Shown one piece after another: positions 1-8,559 of a stretch of DNA of 64,000 bases. The position numbers and the translations under genes were made by a program. The stretch spans positions 62,001-126,000 of the forward strand of contig JADJAE010000161.1 of the NCBI GenBank assembly GCA_016704445.1, written 5' to 3'. The notes under the pieces are model-generated. The model worked only from the letters and a program-made list of their open reading frames with translations. It had not been told where the DNA came from and made no database searches. The stretch comes from Deltaproteobacteria bacterium. Its GTDB lineage: Bacteria > Myxococcota_A > Polyangia > Polyangiales > Ga0077539. Within the stretch, counting starts at the first letter, position 1, and each line of letters opens with the position of its first letter.

Positions 1-1107
1 CTCGGTGGTCATCGCAAGGACGTCTGCGAAGCGGAGGCGGTAGCAGAACGCGAGGCCCGTGATGCCGCTGCCCGGCACCTCGAAGCCGACGCTCGTCTCC
101 CCCTGCGGGGTGTCGACGTCGAGGGTGAGGCTCGGATCGAAGGCGCCGTCGAGCGCGGGCGGCGTGCGGGAAGTGTCGTAGACGTTGACCTCCACCATCG
201 ACCGGCCGTCGGGCACCAGCGTGATGCGCAGCGTCTTCGACGGCAGCGCCTGGAGATCGGCGAGGTCGTCGACGCGCACCGAAGCCGTGATGGCGCGCTC
301 CTCGACGGGCGGCGTGGTCGACGCCGTGTCGGTCACCACCTGGTACACCTGACCGGGGGCGAGCGTCGTGTCATGCGCCCACAGCCTCGTCGCCGTCGGA
401 CCGGCGCCCGCCGGGACGATGAAGAACGTCGCCGCCTCACCCGGCGTCACCGCGGTGATCTCGGTGAGCCGGCCGCCCGCGAGCTGCGCCTGGCTGCCGA
501 TGAGCTGGTTGGCGGTTCCGCGGGCTACGTAGAGGTCGACGGTGCGGTAGCTCTCTCGAACGAGCGCGGCGTAGTGGTAGAGTCGGGCGTAGGCGGAGGC
601 GGGCGTCGCGGCGACGTTGATGACCGAGTACCGGGTGAAGTGCCGCACGTCCGCGGTGACCACGCCGTCGACGACGCGCGAGCCCGCCAGCGGCGTCCAG
701 ACGCCCGAGCGGTTGAAGGCGAGCACCGCGCGCTGACCCGCCGGGACGGGCGCCGCCAGCCGCACGGCGAGCTGAACCGGGTTGGTGAAGCGCGTGCCGT
801 CGGGGCCGAAGTCGTAGACGCTGGTGAGCGTCCCGGCGGCGGGCGGGAGCACGTTGACCGTGATCTGGGTGTCGGCCGCGAGCGCGCCGCGCCCGGCGGT
901 GAGCCGCACCGAGTTGTCGGCCGAACTCACGGTCCCGCCCGCGGCGCGGGTGAAGGCGCCGTTGTAGCGCTGGCCCTGATTGGGGTCGGCCACGGCGGTT
1001 GAGCCGGCGTCCGTGGTGTTGGAGGTATCCGAACTGCCGCATCCGAAGGCAAACAGACAGACAGCCAGTGGACCCGTGCGGCGGAGGCGAAGGTGCAAGT
1101 AGCTCAT
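1..1107 (-). CDS. Partial secreted lipoprotein, C-terminus off the left edge
   Basis: The reading frame runs leftward from an ATG at 1107 and is open to base 1 (369 codons), so the C-terminus lies outside the window. It starts with a lipoprotein signal: basic residues, a hydrophobic run (LAVCLFAFGC) and Cys22 followed by Ser/Asp-rich residues and a short DAG linker. The first ~130 mature residues are a beta-rich region beginning GGTVSSADNSVRL with an ADTQITV block, resembling ZU5/adhesion-type domains common in myxobacterial lipoproteins; this resemblance is inference. No enzyme motif is visible. It probably sits on the outer membrane. Function unknown. The overlapping plus-strand frame at 373-1002 is an antisense shadow. 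Confidence 0.7.
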   Translation of the reverse strand, partial: MSYLHLRLRRTGPLAVCLFAFGCGSSDTSNTTDAGSTAVADPNQGQRYNGAFTRAAGGTVSSADNSVRLTAGRGALAADTQITVNVLPPAAGTLTSVYDFGPDGTRFTNPVQLAVRLAAPVPAGQRAVLAFNRSGVWTPLAGSRVVDGVVTADVRHFTRYSVINVAATPASAYARLYHYAALVRESYRTVDLYVARGTANQLIGSQAQLAGGRLTEITAVTPGEAATFFIVPAGAGPTATRLWAHDTTLAPGQVYQVVTDTASTTPPVEERAITASVRVDDLADLQALPSKTLRITLVPDGRSMVEVNVYDTSRTPPALDGAFDPSLTLDVDTPQGETSVGFEVPGSGITGLAFCYRLRFADVLAMTTE

Positions 1108-1309
1108 GGTGAATTGGGTACCCCAACGCGGACTCCATCGTCGAGCTACAAGATCGTCACCACGCCTATCCCCATCTCCTGCGCCCTCGTGACGCCACCG
1201 CCACGCGGGCGCAGATGGGCGACATCGTGCGCGTCTTCGCCGACGCACTGCGGGGGCATGAAGCAGTCGCCGCGCACGCCGATGATGCGCCCCTAGCGGG
1301 CACCTCCGG

Positions 1310-1338
1310 TTGGCACGTCGTTCGTACCGACGTACAAC
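1310..1338 (+). promoter_or_regulatory. Promoter with overlapping inverted repeat ahead of the toxin-antitoxin pair
   Basis: A sigma-70-like promoter is visible: TTGGCA at 1310-1315, a 17-base spacer, and TACAAC at 1333-1338. Within it lies an inverted repeat, ACGTCG (1315-1320) and CGACGT (1328-1333) around a 7-base loop, flanked by GTTG and CAAC. The repeat covers the spacer and touches both hexamers, as expected for an operator used by an autorepressing antitoxin. The predicted start site is about base 1345, only a few bases before the ATG at 1348, so the mRNA may be leaderless. Confidence 0.5.
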
Positions 1339-1347
1339 AAGGGCGCC

Positions 1348-1572
1348 ATGATCAAGAAGCTCTCCGCCGTTGGCAACAGCCTCGGGCTCATCATCGAGCG
1401 CCCGATCCTCGAGCTGCTCAACATCACGAAGGACACTGCGCTCGAGGTCAAGACCGATGGGGAGGCCCTCATCATCCGGCCGGTGAAGCTCACCAAGAAG
1501 GAGCGCGTCCGCGAGTCGACCCGACGGATGATGGCCGTCCACGACGAGACGCTGCGGAAGCTCGCTAAGTGA
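1348..1572 (+). CDS. AbrB/MazE-type antitoxin
   Basis: This 74-residue protein opens with a SpoVT/AbrB swapped-hairpin domain: MIKKLSAVGNSLGLIIERPI, then LLNITKDTALEV and ALIIRPV. This fold binds DNA and represses its own promoter. The basic/helical C-terminal tail (residues ~50-74) would be the toxin-neutralising part. It overlaps the following Doc-like toxin by four bases (ATG at 1569 within the end of this gene), the standard arrangement for translational coupling in type II toxin-antitoxin pairs. A promoter with an inverted repeat lies immediately upstream (1310-1338). Family assignment is firm; activity is inferred. Confidence 0.85.
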   Translation: MIKKLSAVGNSLGLIIERPILELLNITKDTALEVKTDGEALIIRPVKLTKKERVRESTRRMMAVHDETLRKLAK

Positions 1573-1968
1573 GCGAGGACGACCCCCTCTTCCTCGACGT
1601 CGACGACGTACTCGAGATCCACGCGATGCAGCTCGAGGCCCACGGCGGCGGGTCGGGCCTCCGTGATCTCGGGCTGCTCGAGTCGGCCGTGGCCCAGCCG
1701 CAGGCCTGGCTCGGTGGTGGGTTTGCCCATGAGGGACCGTTCGCGATGGCCGCGGCGTACCTCTTCCACCTCGTCCGCAATCACCCCTTCGTCGATGGCA
1801 ACAAGCGGGCGGGTGCTGGCGGCCGTGGTCTTCCTCGATCTGAACGGGATCAGGCTCGACCAGCCGACGGACGCCCTCTACAAGCTGACCATGGGCGTCG
1901 CGGAGGGCCGTCTGGACAAGGCCGCCGTCACGGCAGGACTGCGGCGTATCGCCATGGAGAAGACGTAG
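1569..1968 (+). CDS. doc: Doc/Fic-family death-on-curing toxin, frame-disrupted
   Basis: The N-terminal frame from 1569 gives a Doc-type protein (FLDVDDVLEIHAMQL, GLRDLGLLESAV) through the active-site motif HPFVDGNKR, the Fic-fold signature HxFxDGNKR. Doc enzymes phosphorylate EF-Tu and stop translation. Immediately after NKR, at about 1808-1816 in a G-rich run, the frame shifts; the expected continuation (LAAVVFLDLNGIRLDQPTDA, ending RRIAMEKT) sits in the neighbouring frame and stops at 1968. The span is 400 bases, a multiple of three plus one, so removing a single G restores a ~132-residue protein of normal Doc length. Either an assembly error or an inactivated toxin; both halves being well conserved favours an error. 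Confidence 0.75.
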
Positions 1969-2083
1969 CGTAGCCGCGGCATCGGTCGCCCTCGCTGCTC
2001 CGCTCACCGGCCTCGGGAGCGACCGCGCCCCCTCTGGCGCCCTTGACCCCGTCGGGGCCCGTACCATCCCCTCTGCCCCTACG

Positions 2084-3283
2084 ATGCACCGCCCCCTCCC
2101 CGAAGCCCCGATGCCCTTCACGCCCCGGGCGACCTGCTCTCGCTGCCTGCGCCCGGTGGCCTTCTGCTGGTGCCCCCACCTTGTCTCGCTCGACACCCGC
2201 ACCCGCGTTGTGCTGCTTCAGCACCCGCGAGAGCGCGAGGTCGCCATCGGCACCGCGCGCATGGCGAGCCTCTGCCTCACCAACTCCGAGCTCCACGTCG
2301 GCATCGACTGGAGCTCCTCGACGGCCCTCGCCCGCGCCCTCTCCGACCCCGACCGCCCCGCGGCCCTGCTCTACCCCGGCGAAGGGGCCATCGACATCGT
2401 CGAGCTCCCTCCCTCCGGCCCCATCACCCTGGTTGTCGTCGACGGAACCTGGAGCCTCACCCGCAAGCTCGTAGTCCGAAACCCCGTGCTGGCGTCGCTC
2501 CCCCGCTACGCCTTCCGTCCCCCCGCGCCGAGCGAGTACCGCATCCGCCGCGAGCCCTCGGAGAGCTTCGTCTCCACGCTGGAGGCGCTGGTCCATGTGC
2601 TGGGCGCGCTGGAGCCCGACCCAGACCGCTTCCTCACGATGCTCGCCCCCTTCCGAGCGATGATCGACGCGCAGATCGTCTGCGAGGCCACGCAGGCCAA
2701 CCACCGGGGCCGCCGCCCCCGCCCGCCGAAGCCGCCGAGCCCGCGCGCGCTCTCCCCCCTCCACGACCGCGCCCCAGACGTGGTGTGCGTCATCGGCGAG
2801 GCCAGCTCCTGGCCCCGACCTCGCGGCGGCGAGGCCCCCGCGTGGCCCGAGGAGATCATCCAGTGGGTCGCTCACCGCCCCTCCACCGGGGAGACCTTCG
2901 AGGCCCTCATCGCCCCGGAGCACCCGCTGGCGCCGGGCACCGCCGCGCAGACCGGGCTCTCCGCGGACGACGTGCTCCACGGCGAGCCCCGCGCCCACGC
3001 GCTCCAGCGCTGGAGGGCCTTCGTGCGCGACACCGACGTGATCTGCTCCTGGGGCGTCTTCGGCACCGGGCTGCTCGAGGCCGCCGGGGCCTACCTCCCC
3101 GCCGAGCGGGTCGACCTCCGTCGCGTCGCCCGCGCCGAGGCCAACGGCAACGTCGGATCAGCCGGCGAGTACCTCCAGCGCCTCGGCGCCTCGCTCGAAG
3201 GCATCGAGCCCATCGGTCGCGGACGCGCTGGGGAGCGCCTCGCCCGCATCGCCGCGGTCGCTCGCCACCTCGCCGCCCGCTGA
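2084..3283 (+). CDS. DTW-domain tRNA-uridine aminocarboxypropyltransferase with an extra C-terminal domain
   Basis: Residues ~14-230 are a DTW domain, the TapT/YfiP family that puts an acp group from SAM onto tRNA uridine-47. The Cys cluster CSRCLRPVAFCWC starts at residue 18, and the name-giving motif appears as VVVDGTWSLTRKL, followed by LPRYAF and the SEYRIRREP block. The family normally ends near residue 230. Here another ~160 residues follow, with the shape of a DEDD 3'-5' exonuclease (VICSWGVFGTGLLEAAG, LAPGTAAQTGLSADDVLHG), but the leading DxE is replaced by CVIGEASSW, so it looks non-catalytic. A start at 2111 is an alternative to 2084. The DTW call is firm; the second domain is inference. 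Confidence 0.85.
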   Translation: MHRPLPEAPMPFTPRATCSRCLRPVAFCWCPHLVSLDTRTRVVLLQHPREREVAIGTARMASLCLTNSELHVGIDWSSSTALARALSDPDRPAALLYPGEGAIDIVELPPSGPITLVVVDGTWSLTRKLVVRNPVLASLPRYAFRPPAPSEYRIRREPSESFVSTLEALVHVLGALEPDPDRFLTMLAPFRAMIDAQIVCEATQANHRGRRPRPPKPPSPRALSPLHDRAPDVVCVIGEASSWPRPRGGEAPAWPEEIIQWVAHRPSTGETFEALIAPEHPLAPGTAAQTGLSADDVLHGEPRAHALQRWRAFVRDTDVICSWGVFGTGLLEAAGAYLPAERVDLRRVARAEANGNVGSAGEYLQRLGASLEGIEPIGRGRAGERLARIAAVARHLAAR

Positions 3284-3325
3284 AGGTGTCGACCGCGTCG
3301 GCGGGCTGAGGCGTCGGGGAGGGTC

Positions 3326-6300
3326 TCAGGCGAGGCGAGAGGCGATGGCGGCCAGGATGGCCTCGTGCGTCGCCGGGGAGGCCAGCGACACCGCGCCGGG
3401 CTTGTCGGAGAAGGCCGCGACGGCCTCCCGGATGGCCTCGCGCGCGCTGATCGCCAGCATCAACGGCGGCTCGCCCACGGCCTTGCTGCCGTGGATGGTG
3501 TTGGCCTGCGCGGCGTCGGGCAGGAGCGTCACGCGGAGGTCCCTCGGCGCGTCGCTGATCGCGGGGATCTGATAGGTGCTCGCGGAGTGCGTGAGAAGCC
3601 TGCCCTTCGGGTCCCAGAGCAGCTCCTCGCCGGTGAGCCAGCCGACGCCCTGGACGAAGCCCCCTTCGATCTGACCGCGGTCGACGCCGGGGTTCAGCGA
3701 GTCGCCCACGTCATGGAGGATGTCCGTACGGAGCACCCGCTTCATGCCGGTGTAGCCGTCGACCTCGACCTCGGTCACCGCCGCGCCGAAGGCGAAGTAG
3801 TGGAAGGGCTTTCCCCGCCCCGCCGCCTTGTCGTAGTGCACGCCCGGCGTGCGATAGAAGCCGGTCGCCGAGAGCGGCGTCTGCTTCAGGTACGCGTGCT
3901 CGGCGAGCTTGTGGTTGATGGGCATTGAGCGCCCGTCGGCCACGAAGGCCCCGTCCCTCCACTCGACGTCGTCGAGGGGCGCGTCGAGCAGGTGCGCCGC
4001 GATCGGGCGCAGCCGCTCGCGCAGCGTCGCGCAGGCGTCGCGCACCGCCGCGCCGTTGAGGTCGGCCCCCGCGCTCGCCGCCGTCGCCGACGTGTTGGGA
4101 ACCTTGTCCGTCGCCGTGCGCATCACCCGCACCGAGTCCCGGTCGAGGCCGAGCTCCCGCATCGCGATGCCCAGGATCTTCGTGTTGAGCCCCTGCCCCA
4201 TCTCGGTGCCGCCGTGGTTCACCTGGAGCGATCCGTCGCGGTAGAGGTGCAGCAGCGCCCCAGACTGGTTGAGGAAGGTAGCGGTGAAGGAGATGCCGAA
4301 CTTCACCGGGGTGATGGCGATGCCCCGCTTGATGCGCGGGCTGCCCCTGTTGAAGGCCTGGACCTCCGTGCGTCGCGCGGCGAAGTCCGAGGAGGCCATG
4401 AGGGTCGGCCAGATGCGCCCGAGGCGGTTGTCTTCGACCAGCTCGCCGTAGTGGGTGGTGTTGCTCTCCCCTTCGCCCCGGTAGAAATTCCTCTCCCTCA
4501 CGACGTGCGCCGGGAGCCCGAGGGTGCGGGCGACCCGGTCGAGGATGTCCTCGATGACCACCATGCCCTGCGGGCCGCCGAAGCCCCGGAAGGCGGTGTG
4601 CGAGCACACGTTGGTCTTCGCCACGCGGCCGAAGAAATCCACCGCGGGGATGTAGTACGCGTTGTCGAGGTGGAAGACCGCGCGGTCGCAGATCGACTCC
4701 GAGAGGTCGAGCGCCCAGCCCCCGTCGGCGGTGAGGGCGACCTTCGCGGCGAGCAGCATCCCCCGGTCGTCGAAGCCGACCTCCCACTTCGCGAAGAAGG
4801 GGTGCCGCTTGCCGGTGAGCGCGAGGTCGAGGTCGCGCTCAAGCTGCACCCGCACCCCGCGCCCGGTCTTCACCGCGGCGAGCGCCACAAGCGCCGCCCA
4901 GGCGTTGCCCTGCGTCTCCTTGCCGCCGAAGCCGCCGCCCATCCTGGGCGACTCCACAACGACCTTGTTTCTAGGCAGGTGCAGCACGTGGGAGACCACC
5001 GCCTGGACCTCCGACGGGTGCTGCGTGGAGGAGCGCACCACGACGTCGCCGTCGTCGCCGGGCTCGGCGGAGGCGGCGTGGGTCTCCAGGTAGAAGTGCT
5101 CCTGGCCGCCGAGGGTGAAGGTACCGCTGAGGAGGTGGGGAGAGCGCGCGAGGGCGTCGTCGGTGTCTCCCCGGCTGATGCGGTGGCCCGCGGTGTGGAA
5201 GCTGTCCGCCGCGATGGCGGCCTCCACCCCGAGCACCGCGGGCAGCGGCTCGTAGTCGACCACCACCAGCGCGGCGGCGCGGCGCGCGGTCTGCTCGTCG
5301 TCGGCGACCACCACCGCCACCATGTGCCCGTGGTAGCAGACCTCCGTAGCGGCCAGCAGCGTCTCGTCCTGGCGCACGGCGCCCACGTCGTTGTCGCCGG
5401 GGATGTCCTCCGCGAGCAGCACCGCGGCCACGCCGGGGTAGGCGCGCGCGGCCGAGGCGTCTCGGTGCAGGATGCGGGCGCGGGCGTGCGGCGAGGTGAC
5501 CGGCCAGAGCGTGAGCATGCCCCGGCGCTGGGCGTCGTCGTCGACGTAGCGAGCGGCGCCGGTCGCGTGCCCGAGGGCGCTCTCGTGGCGCAGCGAGCGG
5601 GAGGCGTCGGGGCTGACCTCCGCCGGGCTGGTGACGTAGTCAAGCGGGAGGTCCTGCGAGAGCGAGCGGTCGCCGGAGACGAACTTCTCGAACAGGTTGG
5701 GGATGAGCTGCCGGCGGTACGCCGCGCCGCCGCGGGCGTCGGTGATGGGCGTGAACTCGTCGGCGAGCACGGTGAGCGCGTCGCGAATACCGTCCACGGT
5801 AAAGGGCCGACCGAGGAGCGCGGCCTCGGTGGCCTTCGCCCGCACCGGCGTCGCTGCTACGCCGCCGAAGGCGAGGCGAGCGCGGGTGATGGTGCGGTCG
5901 GGGTCGAGGTCGACCACGAAGGCGCCCGCCACGATGGAGATGTCCATCTCGCGGCGCTTGCTGACCTTGAAGCTGTCGGCCCGCCGGTAGGGCACCTCGG
6001 GCAGCGGGTCCCTTGGGATCTCCACCGCGACCATCACCTCGTCGGGCGCCATCGCGGTCTTGCGGTAGGAGAGGAAGAAGTCCTCCAGGAGCACCATGCG
6101 TCGACCCCGCACCGAGGCCAGCACCACCGAGGCGTCGTAGGCCAGGAGCACCGGCGCGAGGTCGCCGATGGGCGAGGCCGTCACCAGGTTGCCCGCGAGC
6201 GTGGCGCGGTTGCGGATCTGCCGCGACGCGAACACCGCGAGCATCTTGCCCAGCGGCCTGAGGCTCTCTCCGAGCTTCTCCTCGATGGCCGTGAGCGTGG

Positions 6301-7076
6301 CCGCGGCGCCGATGCGATAGACGGCCTTGCCGGAGTGGACGACGTGCAGCTCGGCCACCGCCTCGGTCGAGATCAGGTGAGGGAACTCCCGAGGCTTCTT
6401 GTTGAGCTCGACGCCCACCTCGGTGGCCCCAGCGACCAGCACCGCGTCGGGAAACTCCGCCCGGAGCGCCAGCAGCGCGTCGAGGGTCTGCGGCCGGTCG
6501 AAGCGCTCGTCGGCCTGGCCGTGGAGCGTGAGCGCCGGGAGCGCGGGCAGCGGCTCGCGCAGCTTGAGGTGGAAGCGGTCGCCCGGGTCGCGCTGCTGGA
6601 GGGCGTCGCCCATGGCGTCGCGGATGGGGCGGTAGCCCGTGCAGCGGCAGAGGTTGCCGCAGAGCTGGTCGGCGACCCGGTGGGCCTCGCCGCGCCCCGG
6701 CGCGGTGGTAGCCCTCGAACATCGACATCACGAAGCCCGGGGTGCAGTAGCCGCACTGCGACCCGTAGCGGTCGGCCATCGCGGCCTGCACCGGGTGGGG
6801 CCCAGCCTCCGCGAGCCCTTCGGGGGTGAGCAGCTCGCGCCCGTCGACCATCGGGAGGACCGTGATGCAGCTACAGAACGACCTCCACACCGCCGCGCCG
6901 GATGCGTCGCGGTCGCGCATGACGAGCGAGCAGGCGCCGCAGTCGCCCTCGGCGCAGCCCTCCTTCGGGCCGGTGGTGCCGTTGGCGCGGAGCCAGTCGA
7001 GCAGGGTGGTCTGGGTGGAGGCCCCGGTCACAGTCACGGGCCTGCCGTTGAGCGAGAAGCGGATCGCGTCAGCCAT
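3326..7076 (-). CDS. Single-chain xanthine dehydrogenase (2Fe-2S, FAD and molybdopterin domains), frame-disrupted
   Basis: Oxidises hypoxanthine to xanthine and urate with a molybdenum cofactor. In order: a plant-type ferredoxin domain with Cys41, Cys46 and Cys49 in GCAEGDCGACS; the second iron-sulfur domain with QCGYCTPGF and CGNLCRCTGYRPI; a CODH-type FAD domain (VAGATEVGVELNKK, TLAGNLVTASPIGDL); then the molybdopterin domain with GGGFGGKE near residue 713, AFRGFGGPQG near 829 (substrate Arg), GGTEMGQGLNTK, and the catalytic Glu in SKAVGEPPLML near 1202. Bacterial enzymes are usually split into two or three subunits; this one is fused like eukaryotic forms, ~1,249 residues. One extra base at about 6690-6705 (between MFEGYHR and GEAHRVADQLCG) breaks the frame; an indel error is likely. 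No XdhC maturation gene is adjacent. Confidence 0.88.
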
Positions 7077-7094
7077 GTTGAATTGCCGCGAAGA

Positions 7095-7763
7095 CTACTC
7101 CACCGATGGTGCGGGTCGAAGCGCGTCCGCCAGGGGGACCGCCGCCGCCCCGCCGGGCTCGACGAAGCGGGCGTCGTCCGAGAGGGCCTCCGCGAGCGCC
7201 TCGTCCGAAGGCCCCGAGGCGAGCCGCACCGGGTAGCCCCTCACCCCGGGATCGCCGTCATACAGGTGCTCGTAAAGCGCGTGCCCGAAGAGGAGGCTCC
7301 CGGAGGGGCCCTCGAGGACGCCGCCCTCGTCGATCATGGCGAGGGTGTCCTGCTCCCGCGAGCGGGCGTTGGGGAGGGCTCCCACGCGGGCCCCGAGGCG
7401 CCGGAGGTGGGCGTCGTGCTGGCGCCTCGCGACGGCCCTCTTGGCGCGTGGAAACATCGCCCAGATGAGGGCGTTGAAGAGGTCGTGGGCGTTGCCGAGG
7501 CGGGTGGACACCTCGCCGTCGCGGTGGATGCGGACGTCGTAGAGGGCCTCGACGCTGCGGTGCTTCGCCCGGCGGCTGCGGGGCACCGAGGCGGCGAAGC
7601 GCACCGGGCGCAGCCCGGCGGGGTTCACCAGCGCGCCGAGGCGGTCGTTGAGCTCGTCGAGCGAGGGCCAGCCGGGGAGGTCGCGGAGGCGCTGGGAGGC
7701 GGGGAGCAGCGCCTCCGCCCAGGGCGCGTCGATGAACGCGGGGGTCCAGGGGTCTCGCGACAA
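7095..7763 (-). CDS. DUF3025 domain protein
   Basis: A 222-residue protein with the DUF3025 pattern: an N-terminal LPGWPSLDELNDRL segment, the characteristic YDVRIHRDGEVSTRLGNAHD and FNALIWAMFPRAKRA blocks, and a later MIDEGGVL...LLFGHALYEHL stretch. The family has no established biochemical function. No ATG is available at the conserved N-terminus; the best start is a TTG at 7763 with a GGAG about 11 bases upstream, 17 bases after the stop of the export lipoprotein gene. Its own stop is 18 bases before the xanthine dehydrogenase start, so the three minus-strand genes are probably co-transcribed. Confidence 0.75.
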   Translation of the reverse strand: MSRDPWTPAFIDAPWAEALLPASQRLRDLPGWPSLDELNDRLGALVNPAGLRPVRFAASVPRSRRAKHRSVEALYDVRIHRDGEVSTRLGNAHDLFNALIWAMFPRAKRAVARRQHDAHLRRLGARVGALPNARSREQDTLAMIDEGGVLEGPSGSLLFGHALYEHLYDGDPGVRGYPVRLASGPSDEALAEALSDDARFVEPGGAAAVPLADALRPAPSVE

Positions 7764-7780
7764 GGGGGGAGGCGCTCCGG

Positions 7781-8416
7781 TCAGGTGAGGCTCTCGGTGA
7801 CGAAGATCACGTCGTCGGGGAGCAGGTCGAAGTCCGGGGCGCGGCCCTCGGCGATGTCCTCGGCGCGAAGGACGTAGGTGCGTCGCTGGCCGTTCTGGTC
7901 GATGCGGGTGACGCGCACGGAGTTCTTGTCGGCGACGGCGGTGAAGCCTCCGGCCAGGGAGATCGCCTGCGTGAGGGTGATGCACTGCTGGTGCGGAAAC
8001 ACCCCGGGGTGCTGCACCTGGCCGAAGACGGAGATGCGTCGGCTGTTGATCTCCCTCACCTCCACGCGCACGGTCGGGTCTCGCAGGATGTTGCCGCCCT
8101 GCGGGTTCTCCGGGGTGCGCTCGCCAAGCCGGCTGCGAAAGAGGTCGGAGAGGTCGCCGGCCTGCATCCCGATGACCCGCACCCGACCGAGGTAGGGGAA
8201 GGTGATGGTGCCGTCCTCGCCCACGCGGTACTCGCCGGTGAGGTTGGCCTCGTTGAAGACCGTGACCGTGAGCACGTCGCGAGGGCCGAGCCCGAAGACC
8301 GTGTTGCGGCAGGTGGTGCGCGGCGGGAGCGGCGAGCCGACCGGGCGGCGACACGCGGACGACATCGCGGTGAGGGCGACGGCCGCGAGCAGTAAACGGC
8401 GGAGCTGTGGGGTCAT
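7781..8416 (-). CDS. Wza-like polysaccharide export lipoprotein
   Basis: A 211-residue outer-membrane lipoprotein from ATG 8416 (an ATG 8 codons upstream is less likely because it delays the signal). The signal ends at SACRRP, giving a lipidated Cys. It carries a polysaccharide export domain (GLGPRDVLTVTVFNEANLTG, DGTITFPYLGRVRV) and then an SLBB domain (RRISVFGQVQHPGVFP, LTQAISLAGGF, LLPDDVIFV). This is a short, single-SLBB form compared with E. coli Wza (~380 residues). Family members form the exit channel for capsule or exopolysaccharide. No tyrosine kinase, polymerase or glycosyltransferase cluster is adjacent; its neighbours downstream are a DUF3025 gene and xanthine dehydrogenase, an odd pairing. 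Confidence 0.85.
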   Translation of the reverse strand: MTPQLRRLLLAAVALTAMSSACRRPVGSPLPPRTTCRNTVFGLGPRDVLTVTVFNEANLTGEYRVGEDGTITFPYLGRVRVIGMQAGDLSDLFRSRLGERTPENPQGGNILRDPTVRVEVREINSRRISVFGQVQHPGVFPHQQCITLTQAISLAGGFTAVADKNSVRVTRIDQNGQRRTYVLRAEDIAEGRAPDFDLLPDDVIFVTESLT

Positions 8417-8447
8417 CACGAGTTGGCCAATGGGTTGCACGATGGCG

Positions 8448-8492
8448 CGGCGCTGTTCAGCGCCGGAGGCGCAGGGAATATCCCCGCGGGGA
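8448..8492. promoter_or_regulatory. Hairpin and perfect palindrome between divergent genes
   Basis: Two symmetric elements lie in the 143-base gap between the export lipoprotein (minus) and the lipoprotein starting at 8560 (plus). CGGCGCT at 8448-8454 pairs with AGCGCCG at 8459-8465 around a GTTC tetraloop, which would form a hairpin in the leader of the minus-strand transcript. A perfect 12-base palindrome, TCCCCGCGGGGA, is at 8481-8492, close to an AT-containing TATTCC on the minus strand that could be a -10 box. Short symmetric GC sequences are common in such a genome, so this is tentative. Confidence 0.3.
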
Positions 8493-8559
8493 GCACCGAG
8501 GCAACGGGATTGGGTCGGGAAGTGGTCCCGCCGGGCGATGGCGTGCTAGCGCCGCCGGA

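Noticed and set aside
373..1002. 209-residue plus-strand frame opposite the partial lipoprotein
   Set aside because: Arg/Gly-rich composition typical of the antisense shadow of a GC-rich gene; the minus-strand frame has a signal peptide and sensible domains.
1108..1347. Possible gene remnant before the antitoxin (MGDIVRVFADALRGHEAV in one frame)
   Set aside because: Short, no start site or family match that I can support; it may be chance.
3992..6829. 945-residue plus-strand frame over the xanthine dehydrogenase gene
   Set aside because: Low-complexity, Arg/Val/His-rich antisense shadow; the opposite strand carries all enzyme motifs.
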